Shown in pieces: positions 16,743-25,872 of a stretch of DNA of 64,000 bases. How positions within the stretch are numbered: the first letter of the stretch is position 1; each line of letters opens with the position of its first letter. Below the pieces are notes generated by a model. That model did no database searches. It was not told the DNA's origin and saw nothing but the letters and a program-made list of their open reading frames with translations. Position numbers and translations under genes: made by a program. Source of the stretch: Bremerella sp. JC817 (GTDB taxonomy: Bacteria; Planctomycetota; Planctomycetia; Pirellulales; Pirellulaceae); assembly GCF_040718835.1 (NCBI RefSeq), contig NZ_JBFEFG010000259.1:186001-250000 (forward strand), written 5' to 3'.

Positions 16743-18110
16743 ATGCGTTCACCCTCTATGAATAACCTCGCCGTTCGTCTGTGCTGGCTCTTGCTCGCAG
16801 CTACGGTGTGCTATTCGCCTGCTTTCTCCGGCAGCTTCGCTCACGCCTCCGAGCTTCGCATGACTCCGATCGTCAAGGCGGTCCAGTCGGCGAAGGAATC
16901 GATCGTGAACATCCACGGGCACAAGACCGTGGCCGCTGTCAGTGCTGTCGGCGGAGATACCCCACGCCAGGTGAATGGCATGGGTACCGGTGTCATCATT
17001 GACCGTCGCGGATTCATTGTCACCAACCACCACGTGGTCGATGGCGTTCGCCGCATTCAGGTCACCTTCAATAACGGCGAAACGCTGATCGCTCGCCTGA
17101 TCGCGCACGACCTGACGACCGACCTGGCCGTGATTAAGGTCGATGCCGAAGATGAACTTCCTTGCATCACCATTGGCAAGTCGACCGACTTGATGCCCGG
17201 CGAAACGGTCATCGCGGTTGGCAACGCCTACGGATACGAAAACTCGGTCACTCGCGGGATCATCAGTGCGTTGCACCGCAGCGTCCAGGTCACCGAGAAC
17301 CAGAAGTACGACGACCTGATCCAGACCGATGCCAGCATCAACCCAGGCAACTCGGGTGGCCCGCTGCTGAATATCGATGGCCAAATGATCGGGATCAACG
17401 TTGCTGTCCGCGTCGGTGCCCAGGGCATCGGCTTCGCCATCCCCGTCGACACCGTCATGGAAATCTCTTCCCGCATGATGTCGACCGAACGCATGAGCGA
17501 TCAGTATCACGGCATCCGCGGCAAGACTCTGTGGGAAAACGACCGTCCGGTCTTCAAGATCACTGGCGTCGAAAAGGACAGCCCCGCCGACGCAGCTGGC
17601 CTGCGAATTGGCGACACCCTGACCGAGCTGGCCGGCCAAAAGATCGAACGCCAGTTGGACGTCGAACTGGCCCTGCTGAACCGCACCCTCGGCGAAGAAA
17701 TCTCGCTCAACGTCGACCGCTCGGGCGAAAGCGACAAGCAACTGGCGATCGTGGTGAAGAGCCTCAGCGGTGCCACCAACGTTTCGGACCTGGCATGGCG
17801 TACGATGGGAGTGCGAGTCAAATCGATGCCAGAACGAGACTTCGCCCAGTTGGCCACGCGTTACCGTGGTGGCCTGCAAGTGGTCGCCGTCCGAGCTGGC
17901 AGCCCAGCGGAACTGGAAGGTATCCAGATCGGCGACATCCTGGTTGGCATGCACGACTGGGAAACGATCTCGTACGAGAACCTCGACTACATCTTGAAGA
18001 ACAAGTCGGTCACGCAACGAGGTGCCATCCGGTTCTACATTCTGCGAGAACGGGATACCCTGTACGGCGACATCAGCCTGGCAGCCACTCAGCAAATCAC
18101 GCAACGATAA
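16743..18110 (+). CDS. DegP/HtrA-like periplasmic serine protease with two PDZ domains
   Basis: 455 residues. A Sec signal (LCWLLLAATVCYSPAFSGSF) precedes a trypsin-like domain with the triad H97 (TNHHVVD), D127 (TTDLAV) and S204 (INPGNSGGP). PDZ1 (about residues 265-345; VEKDSPADAAGLRIGDTLTE) and PDZ2 (about 380-440; VRAGSPAELEGIQIGDILVG) follow. HtrA enzymes degrade or refold damaged envelope proteins. The triad is complete, so it should be active. The region between H and D is compact, without the long LA loop of E. coli DegP, closer to DegS/DegQ-like forms. A 20-bp hairpin follows the gene. Family is certain; the subtype is not. Confidence 0.93.
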   Translation: MRSPSMNNLAVRLCWLLLAATVCYSPAFSGSFAHASELRMTPIVKAVQSAKESIVNIHGHKTVAAVSAVGGDTPRQVNGMGTGVIIDRRGFIVTNHHVVDGVRRIQVTFNNGETLIARLIAHDLTTDLAVIKVDAEDELPCITIGKSTDLMPGETVIAVGNAYGYENSVTRGIISALHRSVQVTENQKYDDLIQTDASINPGNSGGPLLNIDGQMIGINVAVRVGAQGIGFAIPVDTVMEISSRMMSTERMSDQYHGIRGKTLWENDRPVFKITGVEKDSPADAAGLRIGDTLTELAGQKIERQLDVELALLNRTLGEEISLNVDRSGESDKQLAIVVKSLSGATNVSDLAWRTMGVRVKSMPERDFAQLATRYRGGLQVVAVRAGSPAELEGIQIGDILVGMHDWETISYENLDYILKNKSVTQRGAIRFYILRERDTLYGDISLAATQQITQR

Positions 18111-18141
18111 ACTACCGGGCTCTGGCTTCGCGGCCAGGCAC

Positions 18142-18188
18142 CACTCAGGGCACGACTAACCTTCCTGCGGTTGGTCGTGCCCTGAGTG
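18142..18188 (+). terminator. Long 20-bp hairpin downstream of the protease gene
   Basis: CACTCAGGGCACGACTAACC pairs with its complement across a 7-nt loop with a single G-U type mismatch. No T run follows, so it may act as an mRNA-stabilising or rho-assisted 3' structure rather than a classic intrinsic terminator. Confidence 0.55.
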
Positions 18189-18295
18189 CGTTCTTGGGAC
18201 AAGTTTCCCGGCACCGGTCGCACCCTTCGGCAATCGCCGCCGCTGACTTATAATTGCGGCGGTTTCTGGTTTCCTCCTTGGGAAGGGTTTGGTTC

Positions 18296-19213
18296 GTGGA
18301 ACAGGCGTTCCTTCAGTTTCTCGCCAATCAATCGACCTCGCTTGCCGCTGGCAGCGTCGGGATCGGGGACGATGCCGCCATGCTGTCGTGGGGGGCCGAG
18401 CAGAAGCTGGTGGTCTGCACCGACTTGATCTCGGATGAAACCGACTTCCTGCTGCACGAAGTCACCCCGCAGCAGATTGGTCGAAAGGCGTTGGCGATCA
18501 ACCTGAGCGACATTGCGGCGATGGCCTGCGAGCCCGTAGGAGCACTACTCACGCTGCTTCTGCCGCAAGGCGAGTCCTCGCTGGGCTTGGCGAAAGGAAT
18601 CTACGAGGGAGCCGCTCAGCTCGCCGAAACGTATGGCTGCCCCATCATCGGTGGCGATACCAACAGTTGGCCCGGCAAGGTCGCGGTGAGCGTAACCGTC
18701 TTGGGCCGCTGTCCCGGCCCGCAGCCGCTGCTTCGTCAAGGAGCCCAACCTGGCGACGCGATCGCCGTCACCGGCAAGCTGGGAGGAAGCATCCTCGGTC
18801 ACCACCTGAGTTTCGAGCCACGTATTCGTGAAGCGTTGGAGTTGCACCAGAACTTTCATCTGACGGCCGGCATGGATATTAGCGATGGGATTTCGATCGA
18901 CCTGCCGCGACTCTGCCAGCAGAGCAGGGTAGGGGCCGAGATCGATGCCCGCCTGCTGCCGATCAGCGACGCCGCCCACCAGCGGAGCAAGCAAACCGGC
19001 AAACCAGCCTGGTGGCATGCCTTGAACGATGGCGAAGACTTCGAACTGCTGTTCACCTTGCCCGCCGAGCAGATGGATCGCCTCGCCACCCAGTGGACCG
19101 AAAGCGTTCCGGTAACCAAAATAGGTACCGTTCGCGAAGCATCTCCCCTGATGCTGATCGATCTGGAAGGGACACGCCAGCCCCTTTTGCCAGAAGGTTT
19201 CTCTCACCAATAA
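18296..19213 (+). CDS. thiL: Thiamine-monophosphate kinase
   Basis: 305 residues from a GTG with GGAAGG 9 nt upstream; the longest frame adds 14 codons of unlikely sequence. Typical ThiL segments are VGIGDDAAML, the metal-binding DLISDETDF, LAINLSDIAAMACEP, GGDTNSWPGKVAVSVTVLG, GMDISDGISIDLPRL and NDGEDFELLFTLP. The enzyme phosphorylates thiamine monophosphate to the active cofactor thiamine diphosphate using ATP in the cytoplasm, and belongs to the PurM/HypE fold. No other thiamine gene is near. tsaE starts 14 bp downstream on the same strand, so the two are likely co-transcribed. Confidence 0.93.
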   Translation: MEQAFLQFLANQSTSLAAGSVGIGDDAAMLSWGAEQKLVVCTDLISDETDFLLHEVTPQQIGRKALAINLSDIAAMACEPVGALLTLLLPQGESSLGLAKGIYEGAAQLAETYGCPIIGGDTNSWPGKVAVSVTVLGRCPGPQPLLRQGAQPGDAIAVTGKLGGSILGHHLSFEPRIREALELHQNFHLTAGMDISDGISIDLPRLCQQSRVGAEIDARLLPISDAAHQRSKQTGKPAWWHALNDGEDFELLFTLPAEQMDRLATQWTESVPVTKIGTVREASPLMLIDLEGTRQPLLPEGFSHQ

Positions 19214-19227
19214 CCCCACCGACCGCG

Positions 19228-19716
19228 ATGAGCACGATTACCTGGGAAGCATCCAGCGAAGAACAAACCCAACAGCTTGGCCACGTCCTGGCCGACTTGA
19301 TTCCGCCCGGGACGGTCGTTTCGCTGAATGGCACGCTTGGTGCCGGCAAGACTCGCCTGGTCAAGGCGATGGCCTCGGCGCTGGGGATTCCGGCCGAAGA
19401 CGTGATCAGCCCGACCTTCGTCATCATGCAGCGTTACTTCGGCGGCAAGACGCTGTATCACTTCGACGTCTATCGCATCAAAGACGACGACGAATTTCTG
19501 GAACTGGGTCCGGAAGAATACTTCGATTCCGAAGGCATCACCCTGCTGGAATGGGCCGACCGGGTCGCCAACTGCCTGCCGCGTGATTATCTACGAGTCG
19601 ATATCGAAGTCCTCGGCGAGACGACGCGCATGTTCACGATCGCTTCGGTGGGGGCGGAACTGGAGAACATTCCGCTGCAGGTGAAAGATGCCCTGGAAGC
19701 CACCGGCGCCGCCTAG
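19228..19716 (+). CDS. tsaE: tRNA threonylcarbamoyladenosine biosynthesis protein TsaE
   Basis: 162 residues. Walker A is GTLGAGKTRL; the family block ISPTFVIMQRY follows, then YHFDVYRI and ITLLEWADRV. TsaE is the ATPase that, with TsaB and TsaD, resets the complex installing t6A37 on ANN-decoding tRNAs. The start ATG is fixed by the short distance to thiL and the family's usual N-terminus; a longer frame that overlaps thiL is rejected. tsaB and tsaD are not in the window. The gene is convergent with hslU, about 30 bp apart. Confidence 0.93.
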   Translation: MSTITWEASSEEQTQQLGHVLADLIPPGTVVSLNGTLGAGKTRLVKAMASALGIPAEDVISPTFVIMQRYFGGKTLYHFDVYRIKDDDEFLELGPEEYFDSEGITLLEWADRVANCLPRDYLRVDIEVLGETTRMFTIASVGAELENIPLQVKDALEATGAA

Positions 19717-19747
19717 GCTGCCAGTGGCTCGTTCTGGCGAGAGCCGG

Positions 19748-21091
19748 TTACAAGATGAACCGGCTCAGGTCTTCATCTTTGCTCACATCGTCCAGACGCT
19801 GCTTGACGTACGCCGCATTGATCTCGACGGTGGCGTACCGCATATCGGGGGCTTCGAAGCTCAGTTCCTCAAGCAGCCGTTCCATGATGGTATACAACCG
19901 CCGGGCACCGATGTTCTGCGTCGTTTGATTGACCTGGAACGCATACGACGCGATCTCTTCCAGGGCATCTTCCGTGAAATGAACGGCGACTTCTTCTGTC
20001 TTCATTAGTTCAACGTATTGTCGCATCAGGGAAGACTTCGGTTCGGTCAGAATTCGCACGAAGTCTTCCTTGGTCAAGTCCGAAAGCTCGACCCGAATCG
20101 GAAAGCGACCTTGCAGTTCCGGCATCAGATCGCTGGGGCTGACTTTATGAAACGCCCCGGCGGCAATGAACATCACGTGATCGGTGTTGACGTAACCATA
20201 CTTGGTTTGAACCGTCGTTCCTTCCACGATCGGCAACAGATCGCGCTGCACACCCTGCCGGGAAACGTCGTTGCCACCTTTCCCTTCGTTGGCCACGATT
20301 TTGTCGATCTCGTCGAGGAAGATAATCCCCAGGTTCTCGGCCAGCTTGATCGCCGCTTCGTGAATCCGTTCTTTATCGAGCAGCGCCTCGATCTCTTGCT
20401 CGACCAATACCTTGCGAGCATCGGCGACCGTCATCTCGCGACGGGCCGTGTTCTTGGGCATGATTTTCTCGAGCATGCCCTGCAGATCCATGTCCATCTG
20501 CTCCATACCCATACCGCTGAGCATGACGGGCGAACCCTTTTGTTCGATCATCAACTCGACGTTGCGGTCTTCCATTTGACCTGCTTCGAGCATCTGTTTC
20601 ATCCGTTCGCGCGAACGCTCGTGCTTCTCGATCTCTTCCGGTTCAGTCGCCGTGTGTGGTGGCCGAGGCGAGATCAGCAAGTCGAGCAAACGTTTCTCGG
20701 CTCGTTTCTTGGCATCCTCTTGAACCGCTTCCTTCTCGGTTTCTCGGACGATCGCAATCGCATTGTCGACCAGTTCGCGGACCATGCTTTCAACGTCGCG
20801 ACCATAGTAGCCCACTTCGGTGAACTTGGTCGCTTCGATCTTGATGAATGGAGCCCCGGTCAGCTTCGCCAGTCGGCGTGCGATCTCGGTTTTCCCGACG
20901 CCGGTGGGACCGATCATCAAGATATTCTTGGGCGAGACTTCCTGCTGCAGTTCCCCGGGCAGGTTCTTGCGGCGCCAGCGATTCCGCACGGCGATCGCCA
21001 CGGCCCGCTTCGCTTCGTTTTGTCCAACAATGTCGGCATCGAGCAGGCCGACAATTTCTCGCGGAGTGAGGTCCTGATTCGTCGACGACAT
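19748..21091 (-). CDS. hslU: ATP-dependent protease ATPase subunit HslU
   Basis: 447 residues, close to the 443 of E. coli HslU. It opens TPREIVGLLDADIVGQNEAKRAVAIA; Walker A is GPTGVGKTE with the pore loop GYYGRDVESMV, Walker B is IIFLDEIDKIV, and the sensor region GRFPIRVELSDL is present. The charged I-domain (about 110-235) has the usual variable length. HslU hexamers unfold substrates for the HslV peptidase. The start codon overlaps the hslV stop by one base, so the pair is translated from one mRNA. Confidence 0.97.
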   Translation of the reverse strand: MSSTNQDLTPREIVGLLDADIVGQNEAKRAVAIAVRNRWRRKNLPGELQQEVSPKNILMIGPTGVGKTEIARRLAKLTGAPFIKIEATKFTEVGYYGRDVESMVRELVDNAIAIVRETEKEAVQEDAKKRAEKRLLDLLISPRPPHTATEPEEIEKHERSRERMKQMLEAGQMEDRNVELMIEQKGSPVMLSGMGMEQMDMDLQGMLEKIMPKNTARREMTVADARKVLVEQEIEALLDKERIHEAAIKLAENLGIIFLDEIDKIVANEGKGGNDVSRQGVQRDLLPIVEGTTVQTKYGYVNTDHVMFIAAGAFHKVSPSDLMPELQGRFPIRVELSDLTKEDFVRILTEPKSSLMRQYVELMKTEEVAVHFTEDALEEIASYAFQVNQTTQNIGARRLYTIMERLLEELSFEAPDMRYATVEINAAYVKQRLDDVSKDEDLSRFIL

Positions 21092-21630
21092 TAAACGGCC
21101 TCCACGCGATGAATTTTGATGTTGTCGTTGGTATAGATATCGATGTCGGCGGCGATCTTCAAACTGGCCAGCACGATCTCTTCAGCCGAGAGCGAACTAT
21201 GTTTGACCAATGCCTTGGCCGCCGCGGTGGCATAGTTTCCGCCAGAGCCGATCCCCAGGATGCCGTCGGTCGGCTGAATGACGTCGCCGGTCCCGGAAAG
21301 GAGCAACGTCTGCTGGGCATCGACCACCACCATCAACGCTTCCAGGCGACGCATCGCGCGGTCGGTTCGCCACTGCTTGGCAAGCTCGGTCGCGGCTTTG
21401 GGGACATTGCCGGGATAATCTTTGAGCATCGATTCAAAGCGTTCGAGCAATGCGAACGCGTCGGCAGTCGAGCCGGCAAATCCACACCAGACCTTCCCAC
21501 CCAGCAACGGGCGAATCTTCGAAGCGTCGGATTTCATGACGCTGGTGTTCATGGTAACTTGGCCATCGCCGCCGATGGCAACTTCGCCATTGTGACGAAC
21601 CGCCAGAATGGTGGTCGAACGAATTCGCAT
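21091..21630 (-). CDS. hslV: ATP-dependent protease peptidase subunit HslV
   Basis: 179 residues. The catalytic Thr is in the N-terminal segment [23 protein letters not shown] aligns with the mature N-terminus TTI/TTV of other HslV proteins, so a short leader of about five residues (MRIRS) must be removed. GGDGQVT, the conserved [17 protein letters not shown] and [14 protein letters not shown] are all present. AGGA lies 7 nt before the ATG, which supports this start over a frame 123 codons longer. Together with HslU it forms the bacterial proteasome-like ClpYQ complex. Confidence 0.96.
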   Translation of the reverse strand: MRIRSTTILAVRHNGEVAIGGDGQVTMNTSVMKSDASKIRPLLGGKVWCGFAGSTADAFALLERFESMLKDYPGNVPKAATELAKQWRTDRAMRRLEALMVVVDAQQTLLLSGTGDVIQPTDGILGIGSGGNYATAAAKALVKHSSLSAEEIVLASLKIAADIDIYTNDNIKIHRVEAV

Positions 21631-21754
21631 GGGGTAGTCCTCGCGAGCTTTCTCTGCGATTGCTAGGCTGATATCAGATGCGATGTATTTTGTCGCATAT
21701 TTCCCCCAGCGGCTAGGAGCGTCTACCGCTGATCCCCAGATTGAACACGCAATC

Positions 21755-22321
21755 ATGCCTGAACCGATTATAAATCCACTGCTGATGACTCCGCTGAACA
21801 CCGTTTTGCTGGTCATCGATATGCAAGAAAAACTTGTTCCGCTAGTCGACAGTTCGGAGAAGGTTTTGTGGAACGTCCGGCGTTTGATCGATGGTGCCGG
21901 CATCCTCGGTGTGCCTGCTTTGGGTACCGAGCAGTACCGCAAGGGACTTGGTGCTACGGTCGCTCCGCTGGCCGAGAAATTGGGCGAGATGCCTGACAAG
22001 TTACACTTCAGCGCGTGCGATGCCGTCGCCAGCCAATTGCAACAGCTCGAACGTCCGAAGGTGCTGATCTGCGGGATCGAAGCCCACGTCTGCGTACAAC
22101 AGACGGCGCTCGACCTGGTGGCATTGGGCTACGAAGTCTTTCTGGCGGTCGATGCCGTCAGTGCACGTTTCCGCAAAGACAAGCGAATCGCATTACGACG
22201 GATGGAATCGAGCGGCGTGACGCTCACCACCGTCGAAGCCGCCCTGTTTGAATGGTGCCGCGTGGCTGGCACGCCGGAGTTCAAGCAGATCAGCCAGTTG
22301 GTTCGCGAAGAAGGGCCTTAG
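21755..22321 (+). CDS. Isochorismatase-family cysteine hydrolase
   Basis: 188 residues. The Asp-Lys-Cys triad is readable as D22 ([11 protein letters not shown]), K82 ([10 protein letters not shown]) and C113 ([16 protein letters not shown]). The cis-peptide region GIEAHVC is typical of the YcaC/isochorismatase-like branch. Substrates in this family range from isochorismate to nicotinamide and ureido acids; nothing nearby narrows it. The start MPEPIINPL was preferred to one 24 codons upstream, which would run into the divergent hslV promoter. Its last 32 bp overlap the end of the convergent CHAD gene. Confidence 0.85.
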   Translation: MPEPIINPLLMTPLNTVLLVIDMQEKLVPLVDSSEKVLWNVRRLIDGAGILGVPALGTEQYRKGLGATVAPLAEKLGEMPDKLHFSACDAVASQLQQLERPKVLICGIEAHVCVQQTALDLVALGYEVFLAVDAVSARFRKDKRIALRRMESSGVTLTTVEAALFEWCRVAGTPEFKQISQLVREEGP

Positions 22322-23255
22322 TCTCAGCCGACCAAGGCAATCCGCCCAGGTAATGATCGAAGTGCTGCTTCAGCTCTTCCGATCGCTGGTGGGTCCACCA
22401 CTCGCAGAAAGCGTTGGCTTTCTCTTGGTATTGGACTCTCTCGTGATCGACCAACCGCGAGAGGAAGTCGGGAAACTTCTTCGTCGACGTCTCGGCCTTC
22501 CAGCGTTCGATCTTTTCGATCGCCGTGTGATGATCGTTGATCACGCCTAGCTTCGACTGCACTTCTTCGAATGCCGGGTACAGCTCGTTACGGAAGACTT
22601 CCGGAAAACCGCTCTCGACCAGTTCCAACGCGTAACGGGTCTTTTTGCCTTCGATCCGCATCTGATGCAGCGACTCCGGCGATTCGCTGAGCTGTTGGGC
22701 GAAATGAAAGAAGCGTACCACCAGTGGTTCCAACAGCGTCGGAGCAATCTGAGCGAGCGTTTCTTCGTCGGCCACTTCGCGCCAACGAGTTCGCTTGACG
22801 ACCCCCTTGAACTTCTTGGCAATCCCTTCCGATTTGGCCCACTTGGCGACATCCACCAACTTGGGCTGGGCGTCCTTGCGAAGCTTTTGCAGAAAGGTCA
22901 GCACTTCTCGTTTGTCGTCATCGCCGATCTCGAACTTCGCCTTGCGAATTCGCTTCATGAAGACATCGAGGTCGCGTGGATTGCCGGCGGCCTTTCGCAA
23001 CTTCTGCGTGACTTTACGAACTTCGGCCGTTCGTTTGAGTGGCAACAGCGAAGCGAACAGTTGCAGCGTCGATTGAGTCCGCCGTGACCAGGTTCGCAGA
23101 TGATGAACGTACTCGACATCTTCCTTCCAGCGGTTGGCCGCCAGGGGAAGGTACTCGAGCATCCGCTCCGAGCGGGTCGCAATCGCCGCGCGTGCCACTT
23201 CCGAAATCGGTTGATCGTGGCCAGCCTCACCCAGCCATTTGTCGACTTTCCCCAT
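22290..23255 (-). CDS. CHAD-domain protein (polyphosphate-associated)
   Basis: 321 residues, all helical and strongly basic. CHAD hallmarks are the conserved His/Arg/Lys in EYVHHLRTWSRRTQSTL, NPRDLDVFMKRI, and SLHQMRIEGKKTRYALEL. CHAD domains bind polyphosphate through these basic clusters and are often targeted to polyP granules. Two duplicated helical halves are visible. The gene starts 2 bp after the ppx/gppA stop, and a sixA gene is divergent upstream, a CHAD-Ppx-SixA grouping that fits polyphosphate metabolism. It has no CYTH domain. The end overlaps the isochorismatase-like gene. Confidence 0.88.
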   Translation of the reverse strand: MGKVDKWLGEAGHDQPISEVARAAIATRSERMLEYLPLAANRWKEDVEYVHHLRTWSRRTQSTLQLFASLLPLKRTAEVRKVTQKLRKAAGNPRDLDVFMKRIRKAKFEIGDDDKREVLTFLQKLRKDAQPKLVDVAKWAKSEGIAKKFKGVVKRTRWREVADEETLAQIAPTLLEPLVVRFFHFAQQLSESPESLHQMRIEGKKTRYALELVESGFPEVFRNELYPAFEEVQSKLGVINDHHTAIEKIERWKAETSTKKFPDFLSRLVDHERVQYQEKANAFCEWWTHQRSEELKQHFDHYLGGLPWSAETKALLREPTG

Positions 23256-23257
23256 GA

Positions 23258-24910
23258 CTAGCTCGCTGTGCTCGACACGGTACCGTTGGCAGGTCGACGA
23301 AGACCGAAACGGATGTCGGTGTTAAAGGCCTTGCAGAACAACTCCGTCCGCGACCGGGCTGCCCACAAATCGACTTCCGGGTCGCCCGTGGCTTCGATCG
23401 AAACGAACACATGGTCTGGCTGACGGGTCACTTCCACCCGCGAGACCTGCTGGCGATGGCTGCGATCAAGCGCGCCGGCCACGCGTAGAATCGCGGCAAG
23501 CTGCTTCACACGGGTCTGATCCGATTCGCTCAAACGGGTGAAGTTACCATGCTTCTTCTTCGGGTTCGCGCCTCGATGGTACCGCGCCACGTTGGCCACA
23601 ATTTCCAACGCATGCCGCGAGAAACCGGGCAACTGGCTGTTGAGAATCAGGCTGTAGCTATGCTTGTGGTGCTTTTCGTAGTTGATCAGATAGCCGACAT
23701 CTTGCAGCATGGCCGAAGCATAGATGGTGTCGTCGTCCGTTTCGCGGAGATCGAACATCGGCGTCATTTGCCGGAACAAGCTGACCGCCAGGTTGGCGAC
23801 ATGTTGCGTATGGACCATGTCGACCCCGCAACTCCGCGCGAACGTTTCCATCGCCTGTTGTCGCTGCTGCTCTTCGGCGGCTGTTTTCTCAGGCGAATCG
23901 GGACGCATGTCCTCGATCATCGTCAGCATCAGCCCGTCCCGAATACCACGGTCGTGGATTCGCAGCGTGTTGACGTCCATCCGGTGCATCAGCCGGTCGA
24001 TGATCGCGATCCCGGCCACAATGATGTCGGCCCGGTCGGTGCTCAGCCCTGGTAGCGCTTTCCGCTGCTTGAGGGTCATCTTGCTAAGCGTATCAAGCGT
24101 GTGACTGACGTCGGCTCGATGAATGCGATAGCCCCATTCCATCTGTCCCACCTCGCCGCGCTGCATCATCAAGATGCTGGCCAGCGTGGTGAAAGTTCCA
24201 CCGGTACCAAACAGTACCTGCGGAACAAAAGGTCGCTTCTTCAGCAGGGGCTTCAGGTCGCGGTCGATACCGGCGATCAGCCGCTTGAAACTGTCGGGGG
24301 TGGTGAAGAGTTCGTCATTGATGCCGTACTGTTCCGTGACACGCACACAGCCGAGCTTGGTCGGGACGATCTCTTCAATGTGTCCACCACACGCGAACAC
24401 AATTTCGGTGCTACCGCCGCCAATATCGGCGATGGCGACATTCATGTCGCGCACATCAAAGGCCTGGGCAACGCTGCGGAAGGCGAGCTGACCTTCCATG
24501 TCGGCCGAGATGACTTCAATATCAATTCCGGCTTCGTCTTTGGCACGCTGGCAGAACTCGGCACCGTTCGAGGCTTCGCGCACGGCGCAGGTCGCGATGG
24601 TCCGAATATCGTGGACGCCGAAGCCTTCCGCGATCTTCTTGAATCGACGCAGCGCTGCCAGCGAATCTTCGATGGCTTGCGGATCGAGCTGGCCATTGAC
24701 TGCCAGGCTGTGGGCCAGCCGGGTCGATTCTCGTTCTTCGTCGAGGATGCGATAGTCGAGCCCCGACAAGACCTGGGAGACAACCAGCCGCATGCTGTTG
24801 GAACCGATGTCGATCGCCGCGCAGCGAGCCTGGTCTTCGCCACCATCGGGCGAAGCGGCGACGTTGGCATCAGTTCCGTCTGTCGTAGATTCAGGCGCGT
24901 GTTGGGTCAT
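23258..24910 (-). CDS. Exopolyphosphatase / guanosine pentaphosphate phosphatase (Ppx/GppA)
   Basis: 550 residues. Ppx/GppA signatures are AAIDIGSNSMRLVVSQV, IADIGGGSTEIVFACGG and VLFGTGGTFTTLASI (ASKHA fold, about residues 30-330). An HD-like helical C-terminal part follows (ASAMLQDVGYLINYEKHHKHSY). The enzyme removes terminal phosphate from polyP or pppGpp; the length with an HD-like domain fits Ppx2/GppA-type proteins. The start at MTQHAPEST was chosen because the 150 codons upstream overlap the divergent sixA gene. It precedes the CHAD gene by 2 bp in an evident operon. Confidence 0.9.
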   Translation of the reverse strand: MTQHAPESTTDGTDANVAASPDGGEDQARCAAIDIGSNSMRLVVSQVLSGLDYRILDEERESTRLAHSLAVNGQLDPQAIEDSLAALRRFKKIAEGFGVHDIRTIATCAVREASNGAEFCQRAKDEAGIDIEVISADMEGQLAFRSVAQAFDVRDMNVAIADIGGGSTEIVFACGGHIEEIVPTKLGCVRVTEQYGINDELFTTPDSFKRLIAGIDRDLKPLLKKRPFVPQVLFGTGGTFTTLASILMMQRGEVGQMEWGYRIHRADVSHTLDTLSKMTLKQRKALPGLSTDRADIIVAGIAIIDRLMHRMDVNTLRIHDRGIRDGLMLTMIEDMRPDSPEKTAAEEQQRQQAMETFARSCGVDMVHTQHVANLAVSLFRQMTPMFDLRETDDDTIYASAMLQDVGYLINYEKHHKHSYSLILNSQLPGFSRHALEIVANVARYHRGANPKKKHGNFTRLSESDQTRVKQLAAILRVAGALDRSHRQQVSRVEVTRQPDHVFVSIEATGDPEVDLWAARSRTELFCKAFNTDIRFGLRRPANGTVSSTAS

Positions 24911-25059
24911 GTTGTCGCCATCCTTCCAGCAAAAGTTTGTCCCGTCCGATACCCACCAGGGTGCGGAGTCGGCACAATATCCAAGGCAGATTTCCGCGAG
25001 CCCCTTCGACCAGCCGCCTGGCTGGGCATCCGCTGCGAACCATTTGAAAGAGACCACCG

Positions 25060-25554
25060 ATGAAACGATTGATCCTGATGCGGCACGCCAAGAGTTCTTG
25101 GGAAGATGATGTTGCCGATTTTGATCGCCCTTTGAATGGTCGTGGATTGCGCGACGCACCTCGCATTGCGGAGGCACTCGCCCAGCGAGGTTGGTCCCCC
25201 GACGTGGTGATCCACTCGGCCGCACTGCGAACCACGCAAACCTGGGAGCTAATGGCAAGCCACTTTCCCGAAGTTCGCAAGGTGGTCTCCTCGAAGTCGT
25301 TGTATCTTGGCTCGCTTCCCGACATTCAAGAGGTCGTGGAAACGCTTCCCCCAGACTGTGGCACCTCATTAGTCATCGGGCACAACCCAGGTTGGGAATT
25401 AGCGGTTCATCAATTGTCGAATCAAAACCAGCGGATGACAACCGCCAACGCTGCGTTATTTGAGATTGTTGCCGACAACTGGGAAATCCTGTTCACCATG
25501 GATGCCACTTGGCGTTTTGTCGATATCTTGCGCCCCAAAGGACTTGATTCGTAG
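25060..25554 (+). CDS. sixA: SixA-like phosphohistidine phosphatase
   Basis: 164 residues. The RHA/G motif of histidine phosphatases is at residues 8-11 (LMRHAKSSW, H9 nucleophile), followed by the SixA-type FDRPLNGRG, HSAALRTTQTW and the second catalytic His in LVIGHNPGWE. SixA proteins dephosphorylate phosphohistidine on relay or PTS proteins; in many bacteria the gene neighbours CHAD/Ppx genes, as here. It is divergent from ppx/gppA with about 150 bp between starts. The protein has no signal peptide and should be cytoplasmic. Confidence 0.88.
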   Translation: MKRLILMRHAKSSWEDDVADFDRPLNGRGLRDAPRIAEALAQRGWSPDVVIHSAALRTTQTWELMASHFPEVRKVVSSKSLYLGSLPDIQEVVETLPPDCGTSLVIGHNPGWELAVHQLSNQNQRMTTANAALFEIVADNWEILFTMDATWRFVDILRPKGLDS

Positions 25555-25872
25555 GCCAATCACTTCCCCTACAGGTGGGATGGCGCAACATGCCCAAGGT
25601 TTTTTTCTCGGACGGCAGTTTTCCGGGCATCGTGTGCAAGGGTAGGGCCTCTGCCGCAACAGACAGCTTTGCGGCGCTGTGCTGCTCACTTTCCGTTTGT
25701 GCTCGACATTTGGCGGTGCGACTTCCAGCAAGGCCCTCCTTTCCCCAGGAACGGAGATGCCTAAATTGGGAAATATCCGCCGCTTAAGACGGTGTATCGC
25801 CCCACCGGCCCACTCAGATAGGTGGCCGGGATCACGTCGATTCGTAGATCACAACTTAGAGGAAGTTCGTTC
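25555..25872. other. Intergenic region between sixA and isocitrate dehydrogenase
   Basis: About 320 bp. A short run of seven T residues after a weakly paired GC stretch follows sixA (25590-25632). A 71-codon open frame on the plus strand has no signal, homology or Shine-Dalgarno support and is left out. The promoter for the downstream dehydrogenase should be here; AGAGGAAG lies 7 nt before its ATG. Confidence 0.4.

Noticed and set aside
16749..18104. 451-codon minus-strand frame opposite the DegP-like gene
   Set aside because: Antisense shadow; the plus strand encodes a complete Ser protease triad and two PDZ domains.
25575..25787. 70-codon plus-strand frame before isocitrate dehydrogenase
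   Set aside because: No ribosome binding site, signal peptide or recognisable motif; composition is like non-coding sequence.
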